This document shows positions 59,001 through 64,000 of a stretch of 64,000 nucleotides of DNA, piece by piece (within the stretch, counting starts at the first letter, position 1; each line of letters begins with the position of its first letter). The translations under genes and the position numbers were made by a program. The notes under the pieces are model-generated. The model did not search any database and had not been told where the DNA came from. It was given only the letters and a program-made list of their open reading frames with translations. The stretch is from Phycisphaerales bacterium (GTDB lineage: Bacteria > Planctomycetota > Phycisphaerae > Phycisphaerales > UBA1924), in contig CAJPFG010000021.1 in NCBI GenBank assembly GCA_905339235.1, forward strand, positions 1-64,000, in the 5' to 3' direction.

Positions 59001-60194
59001 GTCGCCGCCCTGCTCGCCGCCCCGCGCCGACACATCGCCGTAGTACCGAGTGGTCTGATCGCCCCACACCACGACCGTGCCGCCGTCGCCGCGCTGCGTG
59101 GCGTCGGCCTTGATGACCGAGCCGCCGCTCACGTACGTCTGCTCGGCGTTGCGCTCGCGGCCCTGGCCCTGGAAGTTTCCGCCGACGAGCACCTTGCCGC
59201 CGCCGTCGCGTCCCGAAGCGTCGATGGTCGCGCCGCCCAACCCCACCTTCTCGCCCAGCACCCGCACCTCGCCGCCCTTGCCGCTGGCGTTGCTCGCGTC
59301 GATGGAGCCGGTGACGTGCACTTCACCCGCTCCGGTTCCTTCTACGCGGACGTTCTTGGCCTTCACCGCGCCGGCCTGCCGCACGGCGATGGAAAAGACA
59401 TCGCCCGCCCCCATGGTCACGCGCCCGCCGCGCGCGTCGATCGTACCCGTGTTCTCGGTGGCGCCATGCCCGGCCGGCGCCGCCGCGGCCTCGCCGGTGA
59501 TCTTCACGAACACGTTGCCCGTGCGCTCGCCGATGAGCACTTCCTTGCCCGAGGCCATCACCACGGTGCCCTGCGGCGCCACGATCTGGCCCGAGTTGGT
59601 CGTGTTGGCGCCCGCAAGGCCTACGAAGTCCGCCGTGAGAGAGCCGAAGTTGGAGACTTCGCCCTTGAGATTCGTAAAGCGGTCGATCCCCCGGACGAAG
59701 TCCTTGTCCGAGAGGTTTCCCGCCGCGGCGTACAACTGGTTGACGTTGATGATCGATCCCTGGCCGAACAGCACCCCGTTGGGATTGATCAGGTAGACCC
59801 GCCCGTTGGCCGTCAGCGTCCCGTCGATGCGGGTGGGCAGCCGGCTGTCGATGCGGTTGAGCACGCGGCTGGACGCGTTGGGCTGGAGGAACCGGACCGA
59901 CTCGCCCCGGCCGATGTCGAAACTCCGGTAGTTGATGATGCTGTTGTGACTCGCGCGGATCACGGTGTCGGCACCCGTCCGCGAGATGCTCACGTTGCCC
60001 CGGACCACGCGGGCGCCCTCGGGCCCTGCCAGCGCCGGGGCGCACACCGCCGCCACGAGCGAGGAGCTGAACGCCGCGGTCCACCCGCCGACGCGTCCAA
60101 GCCCGAGCACGGATCCCACCGCGAACCGCTCGGCCCGCGCCAGAAGTCCGCCCACGCCGCCCGCCCGATCCGCCGCCTTGATGTTCTTCGACAT
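47052..60194 (-). CDS. Giant two-partner-secretion adhesin (TpsA, filamentous haemagglutinin-like), 4,380 aa
   Basis: From ATG 60194 (GAGG seven bases upstream) the protein has 4,380 residues; 39 earlier codons in the frame lie in the intergenic region. It has an extended signal peptide of about 56 residues ending APALA. The TPS secretion domain follows (about 60-330): ARVVRGNVSISRTGADTVI, HNSIINYRSFDIGRGESVRFLQP, SSRVLNRIDSRLPTRIDGTL, and the hallmark VYLINPNGVLFGQGSIINV (NPNG at 137-140). The next 3,900 residues are Gly/Thr/Asn/Val-rich beta-helix repeats (GAxxxT-TTNNDNITF-type), including near-identical tandem repeats. The last about 190 residues are different: charged and helical (ETREVATPVTVGRALREQLEEMGVFVRDLTFEEMVEFLVGW...). 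The partner TpsB is encoded just upstream. It should form a long surface fibre for adhesion or contact; no toxin domain was recognised. Confidence 0.92.
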   Translation of the reverse strand: MSKNIKAADRAGGVGGLLARAERFAVGSVLGLGRVGGWTAAFSSSLVAAVCAPALAGPEGARVVRGNVSISRTGADTVIRASHNSIINYRSFDIGRGESVRFLQPNASSRVLNRIDSRLPTRIDGTLTANGRVYLINPNGVLFGQGSIINVNQLYAAAGNLSDKDFVRGIDRFTNLKGEVSNFGSLTADFVGLAGANTTNSGQIVAPQGTVVMASGKEVLIGERTGNVFVKITGEAAAAPAGHGATENTGTIDARGGRVTMGAGDVFSIAVRQAGAVKAKNVRVEGTGAGEVHVTGSIDASNASGKGGEVRVLGEKVGLGGATIDASGRDGGGKVLVGGNFQGQGRERNAEQTYVSGGSVIKADATQRGDGGTVVVWGDQTTRYYGDVSARGGEQGGDGGFVEVSGKINLGFDGGVDTRAPHGKTGMLLLDPLNITVQNTGSDDGQLSDDQILFADGGASSFTISDEALEARTSNITLQATNDITFAQSVDMPVTANGVSITCRAGDDINVNAGVTITTRGGDLIFTANDPGGSQTDNGAIVLDGNLDTTAGNQSGGDVTLTVSGGTGVITLNGDITTRDGVVTFAAPVVMGGDQAIDTTQTGAVTGASVNFNSTLNGGGVGTDDLTIRAGTTGNITITGATGATTRLGHLTVTSANNVTTGAMTASRITQAAGSGTTTFGAINTDNAGGVSLTGAAFTLGTVTSTSNGGFTVSNSGTLTLNGLLNIQGTFLQSGGGATNLNAGITTTNDDITFTNSVAVGATTELIAGTGIIAVATTSIGGGFTLTLTGDEVNLTGAANSITGPGGLVIRPSSANEELRVSTAAGVGRLDITDTELLTVASSVSGLTLGSTTTGNINWNNDAVSNVALTLTSGADININADVTAPSITATADDNVTVANATTRLLASTGTLRLQAAADGSGTLALADATYDANTMEFVSGDGAAGTNTGSVNATAGPAVFRGAAGAGTSPTSFTLQQDAAIADAAIPAAAQFDGGIVGMGYTIDSDSSTVTLSTASKVADAALVINAATTATLSTNIAPFGVTFNATTVNLNGDINTSGTGAGAAIQINGNVVLATDVDLTTIGAAAGAAVGITGTVEGTTAGTEDLIINAGTGGAVTLGGNVGGTTRLGTMQITNGGTVSAAGLRATTVTSTTGTSGTFNGAINATTGGVTLTSTTLNLNNSITTSGTAVDINGAVILGADVTVDTTNAGGSAAGAGVDFSSTVNGTTSGTEDLIINGGTGGAVVLNGAVGGTTRLGTMQVTNGASLTAAGLRATTITTTSVGTSTFNGALNATSGGVTLTGATINLNNNITTSGSAVDVNGAVVLGADVTVDTTNAGGSVAGAGVDFSSTINGTTDVTEDLFINAGTGGVVALNGAVGATTRLNTMQVTNGGSLTASGLRAATISSTAVGTSTFNGAINATTGGVSLSSGTINLNNNITTSGTAISLTGPVTLGADVSVDSTNAGGSAAGATVSFSTTVAGSGRDLTVNGGTGGAVSFGGAVGGGGALDVFTITNGLSASTVAVTATQIAATVQGTGTFGGLLTSGAGGTSLSGATINANAGATSTGSMTVTAGTAFNASGGNITAATGFTKNGAGLSTFGIDISTTNAAINFTAGSILFSGNSTLTAGTGTITTQAADINGRTITMLANAFSFAGGANSITGTGAGSLRLGGATDATTIGVAGGSGTSQVESADLAAFADEAFGSLTIGRAAQSGAITVGASTYHDAVTFSTTGTVTTTGQVDGDQTDANVTFAGSTVTLGAGVTTTDGDITVNGNTVLSASVTLDTTVAASPGGNISLNGTVDGTAGGAAEDLSLVAGTAGAITITGATGGSESLGTFLITSGLGASTGSVTAATIDVTTETAGTTTFGGLLTADAGGITLVGGTVNLNGGATTTNNGFFDITSSNTFTVGAVALNLDGFFTKSGAGTCVFAGNLSTTNDNITLNSAATIGAANVTLTAGTATIDFNSTLGVGGNNLTLLADGIDFGAANSVSGTGAGTLRLGGATDATTIGLGGAAGTLQIDAVDLAALADEAAGSIIFGRAAQSGNISVAASTFRDATTFSSTGTVASTGAVVGSQGDSSLTFTGGLIDIGGDVTTNGAIIQLNGPVTISANMTFDTTNAGGAALGANITATGAMNSLTPGSNTVAFTAGTDGDVSLQTVGATNSMAAFTVNSGDEFTAGAITSGTISVTVDNAATYSGLLTTSNVGGVTLAGAGSHTLDAGATTTGGGTFSATSAGALNVNNTALSLDGAFLRDGGVTNLGQNITTTNDNITFTDGDDDVTLTSGPRTLAAGTGTISFGGNFAVGANTTTLRGNGIDFTGGANSVTGTGAATLTLVGATNATTIGVGTGAGTLNLSQTDISAIADGAFAFVDIGAAAGTGTVDIGAISLRDPTRFLAGGVGGVVSTSGVVTGTTADANLTFSGTSNSITSVNTLGSVTITGTNNAAGGVAGSSISITGAVNNIGGDLVTPGGTITITGPVTLTATSLWDSTNAGAVAAGANITATSTIDGGFDLSFRAGTAGDISVAGAVGFTTRLGDITVVSVANTTADFDANVFAATFTQNAGSSNFDGVLNTNGAGGISLTGSTFTFNAGVTTTGGGGITIVNTGLLTIASAAFSLDGAFAKSGAGATSLGANITTTNDAISFGGGTTTLTAGILLNTGAGAGDVTFNSQLTGAQTLGITAGTGAVAFNAQVGSTALTSLTVTSSGSVAALSTIDTVGITSFTSAGNVSLANLVTTGGTFSSTGLGFTMLGGITTSNDAVSINHTGAVSNGGAIVAGTGTITITGSTIAQNSTAGGSSYSATATGNIDVADDITAATINVHAGTSGTGNLAFTASGVELSGTTITLRAGDGTGGAGVTGTADLVTNSPTFLGLAGLGTSPTTFTHRQDADITDSLMAAASQFGNGIVGMNYTLQSDDGSVFITDGSKVAGSILTVSGNGTGDCVDFGADISLDSLTVNSAWCVSANITIETTNGTLALLGTGQTFANNVVFSGNEIDLGAAVTGTGRLTFRTFAAGDDILFGGAGSTAALDMTATELGFLADGFASVTLGRADGTGAINSGGALTVLDPFTFLTDPTGAIQIDHTVRGNGNATLTFSGPTTLTASVITQANAIVFNDDVTIGGADILIDSTDGGGFVGGVVVFQDVVDADLAANARSLTVRVDDSSATFFDDVGATQALESLTVTGNTSATSILLRGVSTRAAQTYNGNTALQGDLSSTVGGTITVNGQTVLESDATITTAGAAAGDQIEFTGAVNGDGNGPWNLTTDSGIARTRFLGDVGLVNPLATLDATASQITVFDVTTSGGQVYNGSLFVNGNLNGQAVTVNGGTEIDADSVITGTTLVNFNGTVISMAGLARTLTVNSPTTTFGGLVGGIASGELGSLTTDAAGTTTFAGGGVTTVNGQTYADNVLLGAATTFTSLSLGDIAFVGTVGSEDATARALTVNTGGGSIFRSAVGGANQLASLTTDSTGFTLLTANVTTSGAQSYGDNVLLDGNVVANAGSATFSGEVNSNDLINARSLTVNASGGAISFVGPVGGTAVLSSLQATGSTVSLHSVTTTGAQAYTGAAMLDGDLESTLAGTISVTGNLLVAGASSIQTAGAAADDITVTGTINSSGTAQDLVINARPTTLVVGGDVTLSGASGLILALQNLTVTANTISLQEVRSTAAQTYTGASTLGGNLTSTGIGAITLDGPTVLAANLTVASTDGNILFNNILDSDTTQRILTVNVGGASRNARFGGAVGGLRALNSLTVTDAGAGAIILAGTGVSTSNDQVYNGRVQLAADVTIAGNDITFGGAVDSDSSATMRALTVNSATVSGVGGVTRFNGIVGEGARLRTLTTNADGRTRFGSNVRTNDGMTIADALEIGGDSVVDGGSGQMLFRSTINAASDASLPRLFLHSTFTSTASAQPMRFGGSIGTTGIFRGVFINAGSGFVARTSPQKAATAVFADAFNADGTINASTVSSSDAFSIVAGNEGFTMGTGEKLTVLGTLRLVGSGASNSQVAIPGQVNLGDITALGDIVVRANTIRFVPRGSGTVFEKQVVNNAVAANAPIIESSDIGRTDLVAGGAFDFVGSLDTGQRDAVIFSNTSGLLTGALGAGGFSIRNFAEGGDGVSNGVTVDLFRNPANTAQLFGLDLRARGTAGTSIATSIAGAIPRDSETREVATPVTVGRALREQLEEMGVFVRDLTFEEMVEFLVGWSTYRDLPENPLQSGRNIVTINRLQSQTVGSAVEAYRALMYAPVIGADGQVVLDDQGQPQIAKRQNEIRDALGMAWESYAAASTEQTGAGFRAYLEGRGEEATQDEKDALTYLNGAREVFDRIDAMGMSPKESTFPKVRLIGDILPPAMTEDQLKEAVYGNQLAMF
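52900..55700 (-). repeat. About 1-kb higher-order repeats within the adhesin gene (three copies)
   Basis: Equivalent codons for GATxATTIGVG recur near 53137, 54147 and 55146, i.e. 1,008 and 999 bases apart, and the flanking ADLAAxADEAxGSxxxGRAAQSG and FSSTGTVxSTG blocks recur with the same spacing. Each unit is therefore about 333-336 residues. Boundaries are approximate; the 53.1-kb copy is the most diverged. Confidence 0.65.
55640..57090 (-). repeat. 384-bp (128-residue) tandem repeats within the adhesin gene
   Basis: The codons for the VDTTNAGG segment fall at 55797, 56181 and 56565, exactly 384 bases apart each time, with a more diverged fourth copy near 56949. Each 128-residue unit runs TTNAGGSAAGAGVDFSST, then LIINGGTGGAVVLNGAVGG, TRLGTMQVTNG, LRATTITT, TFNGALNATSGGVTL and INLNNNITTSG. 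DNA identity between adjacent copies is high to the eye, so this is a likely site of copy-number change. Confidence 0.85.
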
Positions 60195-60314
60195 ATCCAG
60201 CCTCGCTTCCGGTTGTGATCGCCCCACTATCCGCGGCGAAACGCAACTCGGATCAAAAAAGCAACCGTTCCGTCCCTGCGCCTTCGCCGGCGCCCCTCCA
60301 CGCGAACGCAATCC
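60195..60314 (-). promoter_or_regulatory. Intergenic region between tpsB and tpsA
   Basis: These 120 bases separate the transporter and adhesin genes. On the minus strand a short stem GCGCC...GGCGC is followed after about 20 bases by TTTTTT (complement of 60255-60260). Next comes CGGATAGTG (about 60229-60237), which is also found upstream of tpsB. It may contain a weak terminator and a second promoter, letting the adhesin be expressed apart from its transporter. Not certain. Confidence 0.35.
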
Positions 60315-62441
60315 TCAATACAGCACCGTCACCGAGAAGTGCACGCGGTTGTCGCCCGCGCTCACCTCGTTGCCCGGGTCGTCCATGTCCTGCAACGCGA
60401 TTCCCCAGTCCACCCGCATCGTGAGATTGCGCTTCACCTGCAACTCCGCGCCGATGCCCGTGCCGATCAGGGTGAAGTTCTCCTCGGTGATCGCGAGCCC
60501 CTCTCCGTTCTTGCTCCTGGCCGCGTCCACGAAGCCGCGCAGGATCAGGTCCCAGTCCGCCCGCCCGAAGGGTTGCTGCGGCTGCCACCGGAAATCCTGC
60601 CCGAACAGGCCCATCTTGCGGCCCAGCAGCGTGCCGGGCGCGTCGGCGATGCCCAGGGCCCGCGGCACGTGGAACCGGTACTCCAGCGACCCGATGATCA
60701 GCGAGTCCGCCGCGATCACCGATTCGGGATACCCACGCACGCTGAACAGGCCGCCGGCGATCTCCTCCTCGCTCGCGATCAGACGGTACCCGAAGGCGTA
60801 CTGCCCCCGCACCGACGCGGAGACTTCGTGGGCGAGCGTCTTGGGGCCGGTGCTGTCCTCCCCCCGATAGCCGCGGGGGTTGAGCAGCGGCTCGAGGAAG
60901 AACGCGTACTCCGCGGCGAACTTGAAGATCTGCCAGGACTCATCCACCTCCGGCCGCCCGAGATCCTGGATATCGCGATCGTCGTTCTTGGAGAGTTCGT
61001 CCCACTGCATCTCCAGCCCCAGGTCCACGTAGGTGCTGGACGATTCCGTGAACCGCTCGAACTTCGCCCCGACGTACGGGAAGTAGAAGTTCTCGTCGCC
61101 CCGGTTGCCGCCCGACTCGGTGATCTGCTCGCTCTTCCACCGCACCCCGCCGTACACGTCCACGAACGCCTCACGGTGCTGCCACACGTTCCCCGTCAGT
61201 TCGGCGCCCATCGTCCACGTCCGGCCCTCGAAGTCATCCGTCGAGTTCCCCACATCCGAGGCCGTGAACTCGGTATACGACCCGTACACCTTGGCCCGCA
61301 GCCGATCGGAGAGGATCGGAAACTCGTAACTCAGCAGCAGCGCGTGCGAGGCGTCGAACCCGGCCGTGGTGTAGTCCACCCGCAGCACGTCGTCGTGCCC
61401 GCTGATCTGATTGTGCACGAACCCCAGCCGCTCGCGCCATTCATTCGTCGTCGTGGTCCCCGTGTTGCTCAACTGCCCGTACACCGACCACGGCTTGCTC
61501 TCCGCCACCAGGTAGTCCACCACCACCTGCTCATCCTCGTTCCCCGGCGAGATCGCCACGTCCACCCGCCGCCCGGCATGCCGGTTCAACCGCGCCACGT
61601 AGTCGTCCAGCCGGTCCTTCCGCAGCAGATCACCCTCCTGCAGCGGCGACTGAGAACGCACCCTCGCGTGCACCGGGTCATCGCTGTTGATCCGCGCCGC
61701 CGAGCCCGCGTCCATCCCCTTGGCCAGCCGCTCCCCCGACGCGATCGACCGCACCTGCCCCACCTTCCCCGTCCACACGACCAGCCTCATCTCGGATCGC
61801 GCCCCCGCCCTGCGGTCCGCCCCCGTCGAGTCGTCGATGTCCGCCAGTTGCACGAAGATCCCGTAGAACCCCTTCTTGTTCATCGCCTCCACCGCCGCCC
61901 GCGCCACATCATTGATCGCGCTGCGGAAGAACACCCCGCCCCCACCGCCCCCGCCACCCGTGCCCTCCTGCACGTCCGCGATCCTCATCTCCACGCTCGG
62001 CAGGCCCTCGCGCCAATGCACAAACCCGTCGGGCGTCACGCCCAGTTTCACCTTCGCATCCTCCAGCACCTCCAGCCCCAGGTGATCCGGATGGTCCGAC
62101 CGATACTCAAACACAAACCGGCTCACCGTGTACGCCTTCCCATCATCCACCACCGCCACCACGGGCGGCGTCCCGCCCGGCTGCGCATCCCCCGGCCGCG
62201 CCTCCGGCGGCGGCGCCTCCGGCTTGTCCACTCCCGGCTGCGTCGGCGGCTGATTCCCCGGCTGGATCGCGTTCACATCCAGCGGCGGCTGTTCCTTTGC
62301 CTTCGCCACCTCGTTCCCACCCTGACCCATCGCGGGATTCGCCAGCATCGCCAGGCCAAGGCCCAAGCCGGTGACCAGCCACCGAGCACGAAGCAGCCCG
62401 CCCAAGCCCGCACAAGAGTCCCACAAGCGTGATGAGCTCAT
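60315..62441 (-). CDS. Two-partner secretion outer-membrane transporter TpsB (ShlB/FhaC family)
   Basis: From ATG 62441 this is 708 residues. A signal peptide (LVTGLGLGLAMLANPAMG) is followed by a Pro/Gln/Gly-rich linker and POTRA-like domains: VSRFVFEYRSDHPDHLGLEVLEDAKVKLGV with a GGGGGGGG run, and SPLQEGDLLRKDRLDDYVARLNRHAGRRVDVAISPG as in ShlB POTRA 2. The barrel has SKPWSVYGQLSNTGTTTTNEWRERLGFVHNQ, the L6-loop motif FSVRGYPESVIAADSLIIGSLEYRF, and the terminal strand VHFSVTVLY ending in an aromatic residue, as for BAM substrates. It would export the adhesin encoded 120 bases downstream. It is longer than the usual 550-580, mainly in the N-terminal part. Confidence 0.9.
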   Translation of the reverse strand: MSSSRLWDSCAGLGGLLRARWLVTGLGLGLAMLANPAMGQGGNEVAKAKEQPPLDVNAIQPGNQPPTQPGVDKPEAPPPEARPGDAQPGGTPPVVAVVDDGKAYTVSRFVFEYRSDHPDHLGLEVLEDAKVKLGVTPDGFVHWREGLPSVEMRIADVQEGTGGGGGGGGVFFRSAINDVARAAVEAMNKKGFYGIFVQLADIDDSTGADRRAGARSEMRLVVWTGKVGQVRSIASGERLAKGMDAGSAARINSDDPVHARVRSQSPLQEGDLLRKDRLDDYVARLNRHAGRRVDVAISPGNEDEQVVVDYLVAESKPWSVYGQLSNTGTTTTNEWRERLGFVHNQISGHDDVLRVDYTTAGFDASHALLLSYEFPILSDRLRAKVYGSYTEFTASDVGNSTDDFEGRTWTMGAELTGNVWQHREAFVDVYGGVRWKSEQITESGGNRGDENFYFPYVGAKFERFTESSSTYVDLGLEMQWDELSKNDDRDIQDLGRPEVDESWQIFKFAAEYAFFLEPLLNPRGYRGEDSTGPKTLAHEVSASVRGQYAFGYRLIASEEEIAGGLFSVRGYPESVIAADSLIIGSLEYRFHVPRALGIADAPGTLLGRKMGLFGQDFRWQPQQPFGRADWDLILRGFVDAARSKNGEGLAITEENFTLIGTGIGAELQVKRNLTMRVDWGIALQDMDDPGNEVSAGDNRVHFSVTVLY

Positions 62442-62572
62442 CCGCCATCCTTTTTGACACACTGCACCCGCGCTCCCGGGAAACACACACCACGAGCGCC
62501 TGATCCTCAAACCGCGCGAGGCAAGAGCCTAAGCCTCCACGCTCCGTTTGCACACACTATCCGATTTCACAC

Positions 62573-62600
62573 CTTAAATGGAACCCCTCCTACCCGTCAA
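62573..62600 (-). promoter_or_regulatory. Sigma-70-like promoter candidate for the tpsBA genes
   Basis: On the minus strand TTGACG (complement of 62595-62600), a 16-base spacer and TTTAAG (complement of 62573-62578) lie about 130 bases before the tpsB start, in an AT-rich patch that stands out from the GC-rich surroundings. Five of six and four of six bases match the -35 and -10 consensus. A second -10-like GATAGT lies about 23 bases further downstream. Confidence 0.45.
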
Positions 62601-62644
62601 GTCCCCAAACGCAGTCGCGGCGCAACAACTGCGCTCGCACGCCT

Positions 62645-64000
62645 TCACGGTTTCAAGTACCCATTCGCGTCCAGCGCCGCCTTCATCCGGTCGCCGGCCC
62701 CGGCCGCGCCCGCCGCCCGGGGCGCCGAAAACGCCAGCCGGAATCCCACGTCGCTGAACCAGACGGCCGCCGCGGGTCGGATGGCCTGGGGCACTTCCGG
62801 GCTGATTTCGGCCGGCGACAACGCGGAAGCACCGATCACCTGGACCTTTTCGCTCCTTCCAATCAGAGATTCCACCGCCGCGCGTGACGCGGGCGCCGCC
62901 CCGAGCGCATCGGAATCGTCAAACACATACTCGGCCACGTTTCCGACCAAGTGCCGGAACGGTGGCGCCGGCTCGCCCGCCTCGCCAACCGGGGCGAACC
63001 ACAGAATCCCGTCGTCGGTTTGCACGGCCGGTTCGCGATCTGCCAGCGGCTGCACCCGGGGTGCGCTCGGCGGTCGGTAGATGTTCGAGCCCGGGTACTC
63101 TGGGTCATCTGCCGAGTTGGTCTGCGTGATGAAGTCGTATTGCCGCTTCCAAGTGGCATCGCGGAGGTTTGGAGTTCCGGTCCCGAGCGCCGCCGCAGCC
63201 TTCCACTCCGACGAGGTCGGCAATCGGCACCCTGCCAGCCGGCTCATCAGGGCGGCCGCCTTGGGGGACACCTGCTGAATTGGTGACTGGCCCGAAGGAG
63301 GATCGACTTTCATCCCTTCGGGGTAGTACGGCCTGCCCGTCGTCTTTGAGTTGAGCCGCAGCCAGCCGATCGAAAGATCCCCCTCGCGTGTGGTCGGAGC
63401 GGGGACAATTCGTCCGCTCTGCCAGATCCAGGAGCGCGGCCCTCGCCGTGGATCAACACCCGCGGCCTCCGATTGCGGCAGCCAACCCTGGAACTCGTCC
63501 CATTTCCCCGCCCCGGTAATGACCGCGGAGAACACCGCCACGGACATCTCGGTGGTCGAAAGGAACGACACTGTGTCACCGCCGGCCCCTTCGACACGGC
63601 GGAACTCCATCCGGTGATCCGCTCCCTCGGCCGTAAACGTGTATACCACCGCGTCCGCGCCGCCCTCTGCGAGTTTCCACCCGCTCGCGCCGGGGCCGAG
63701 TTTGCTCAGGTCGAGTTCCGCTCCCTTGCCGCGGAGGGGCTCCAACGCCGCCAGAAGCCCCGCCGCGGCACCGGTCTTCGCGACATCCAACCCGGAAACG
63801 TCGCGAACGAAGGCGTCCATCGCGGCCCGCTGGGCCGCGTCCCGGGCGGACCCGGACTTGGACGCCGCGGCCTCCACGTCTTTCGCAAACGCGAATCGCG
63901 CCAGGTTGTACTTTGCCCACGATGGCAAGGCCGCCATCTGGTCGTCTCCCACCCGCATCCCTTCCATAACCGTCACCGCGGCGGTAACTCCCGCTTCGTC
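62645..64000 (-). CDS. Protein with C-terminal formylglycine-generating-enzyme-like (SUMF1) domain, 5' end outside the window
   Basis: The frame is open to the window edge, so the start is not known; a GTG at 63976 would give 443 residues but the codons before it (DEAGVTAA) look continuous with the protein. Residues about 130-430 show the FGE-sulfatase fold: CRLPTSSEWKAAAALG (the RLPTEAEWE motif), LRDATW, FRHLVGNVAEYVFD (GNVWEW motif), VQVIGASAL (RGGSW position) and AVWFSDVGFRLAFS (DIGFR motif). The pair of active-site cysteines of true FGE is not apparent, so it may be a ligand-binding or effector version such as those fused to kinases. The part before it is helical and Ala-rich. Confidence 0.7.
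   Translation of the reverse strand, partial: DEAGVTAAVTVMEGMRVGDDQMAALPSWAKYNLARFAFAKDVEAAASKSGSARDAAQRAAMDAFVRDVSGLDVAKTGAAAGLLAALEPLRGKGAELDLSKLGPGASGWKLAEGGADAVVYTFTAEGADHRMEFRRVEGAGGDTVSFLSTTEMSVAVFSAVITGAGKWDEFQGWLPQSEAAGVDPRRGPRSWIWQSGRIVPAPTTREGDLSIGWLRLNSKTTGRPYYPEGMKVDPPSGQSPIQQVSPKAAALMSRLAGCRLPTSSEWKAAAALGTGTPNLRDATWKRQYDFITQTNSADDPEYPGSNIYRPPSAPRVQPLADREPAVQTDDGILWFAPVGEAGEPAPPFRHLVGNVAEYVFDDSDALGAAPASRAAVESLIGRSEKVQVIGASALSPAEISPEVPQAIRPAAAVWFSDVGFRLAFSAPRAAGAAGAGDRMKAALDANGYLKP

Noticed and set aside
52152..60218. Plus-strand open frame of 2,688 codons opposite the adhesin
   Set aside because: It mirrors the repeats of the adhesin in Arg/Gly/Ala/Asp-rich nonsense with no domain. 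It is the stop-free antisense shadow expected from high-GC repetitive coding DNA.
60339..62432. Plus-strand open frame of 697 codons opposite tpsB
   Set aside because: It is Arg/His/Pro-rich antisense; the minus frame has a signal peptide, POTRA and barrel motifs.
1..64000. CRISPR arrays, rRNA and tRNA genes
   Set aside because: No regularly spaced short repeats with unique spacers and no rRNA- or tRNA-like stretches were seen when reading the intergenic regions; a covariance-model scan was not possible.

Overview
The window looks like chromosome from a high-GC, Gram-negative-type bacterium, most probably a planctomycete of the Phycisphaerae kind. This rests on several features: very high GC; a small membrane protein with the C-x2-C-x-YD-RGL...CPECG zinc ribbon; prepilin leaders of the [12 protein letters not shown] type; a dockerin-like [13 protein letters not shown] tail; and a Tat-exported sugar isomerase. 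No rRNA, tRNA or CRISPR array was seen.

Layout. 0-6.3 kb (+ strand, after the end of an IS3-type element) holds a sugar isomerase/epimerase, three small proteins or enzymes, a 0.9-kb gene-free island full of extragenic palindromes, and a ribose-type ABC permease plus binding protein without their ATPase. 6.3-18.6 kb (- strand) is a type IV pilus / type II secretion assembly cluster: histidine kinase, STAS protein, PilB, PilC, PilM, PilN, PilO, a PilP/GspC-like protein, major pilin and four minor pilin-like proteins. Six of these genes are chained by 4-bp overlaps. Secretin, PilT and prepilin peptidase are not here. 18.8-20.3 kb (+) carries a beta-propeller phytase and a frameshifted prepilin/dockerin-like remnant. 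20.4-25.6 kb (-) carries purK, purE and a four-gene lipoprotein set (YcfL-like, COG3014-like, two LpoB-like).

25.8-47.0 kb (-) is a type VI secretion locus: tssA, tssB, tssC, hcp, tagJ/impE, tssE, tssF, tssG, clpV, an unknown 402-aa protein and vgrG. These are followed by two successive cargo cassettes built to the same plan: a LysM/peptidoglycan-binding protein, then the cargo, then a small transthyretin-like protein. The first cargo is a DcrB-like protein plus a Ser-His-Asp lipase. The second is a 701-aa protein of no recognised family. The baseplate, sheath, tube and spike are encoded, but the membrane-complex genes tssJ, tssK, tssL and tssM and a PAAR tip are not in the window.

47.0-62.4 kb (-) is a two-partner secretion pair: a TpsB outer-membrane transporter followed by a 4,380-aa filamentous-haemagglutinin-like TpsA adhesin with nested 384-bp and about 1-kb internal repeats. 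The window ends inside a protein with a formylglycine-generating-enzyme (SUMF1-like) domain.

Taken together, much of the window encodes surface machinery: pili, a contact-dependent injector with lipase and unknown cargo, a giant adhesin, envelope lipoproteins and a secreted phosphatase. That would suit a surface-attached, competitive life. The most interesting new element is the pair of modular T6SS cargo cassettes and their unrecognised cargo protein. Assignments come from reading the sequence only; no database search was run.
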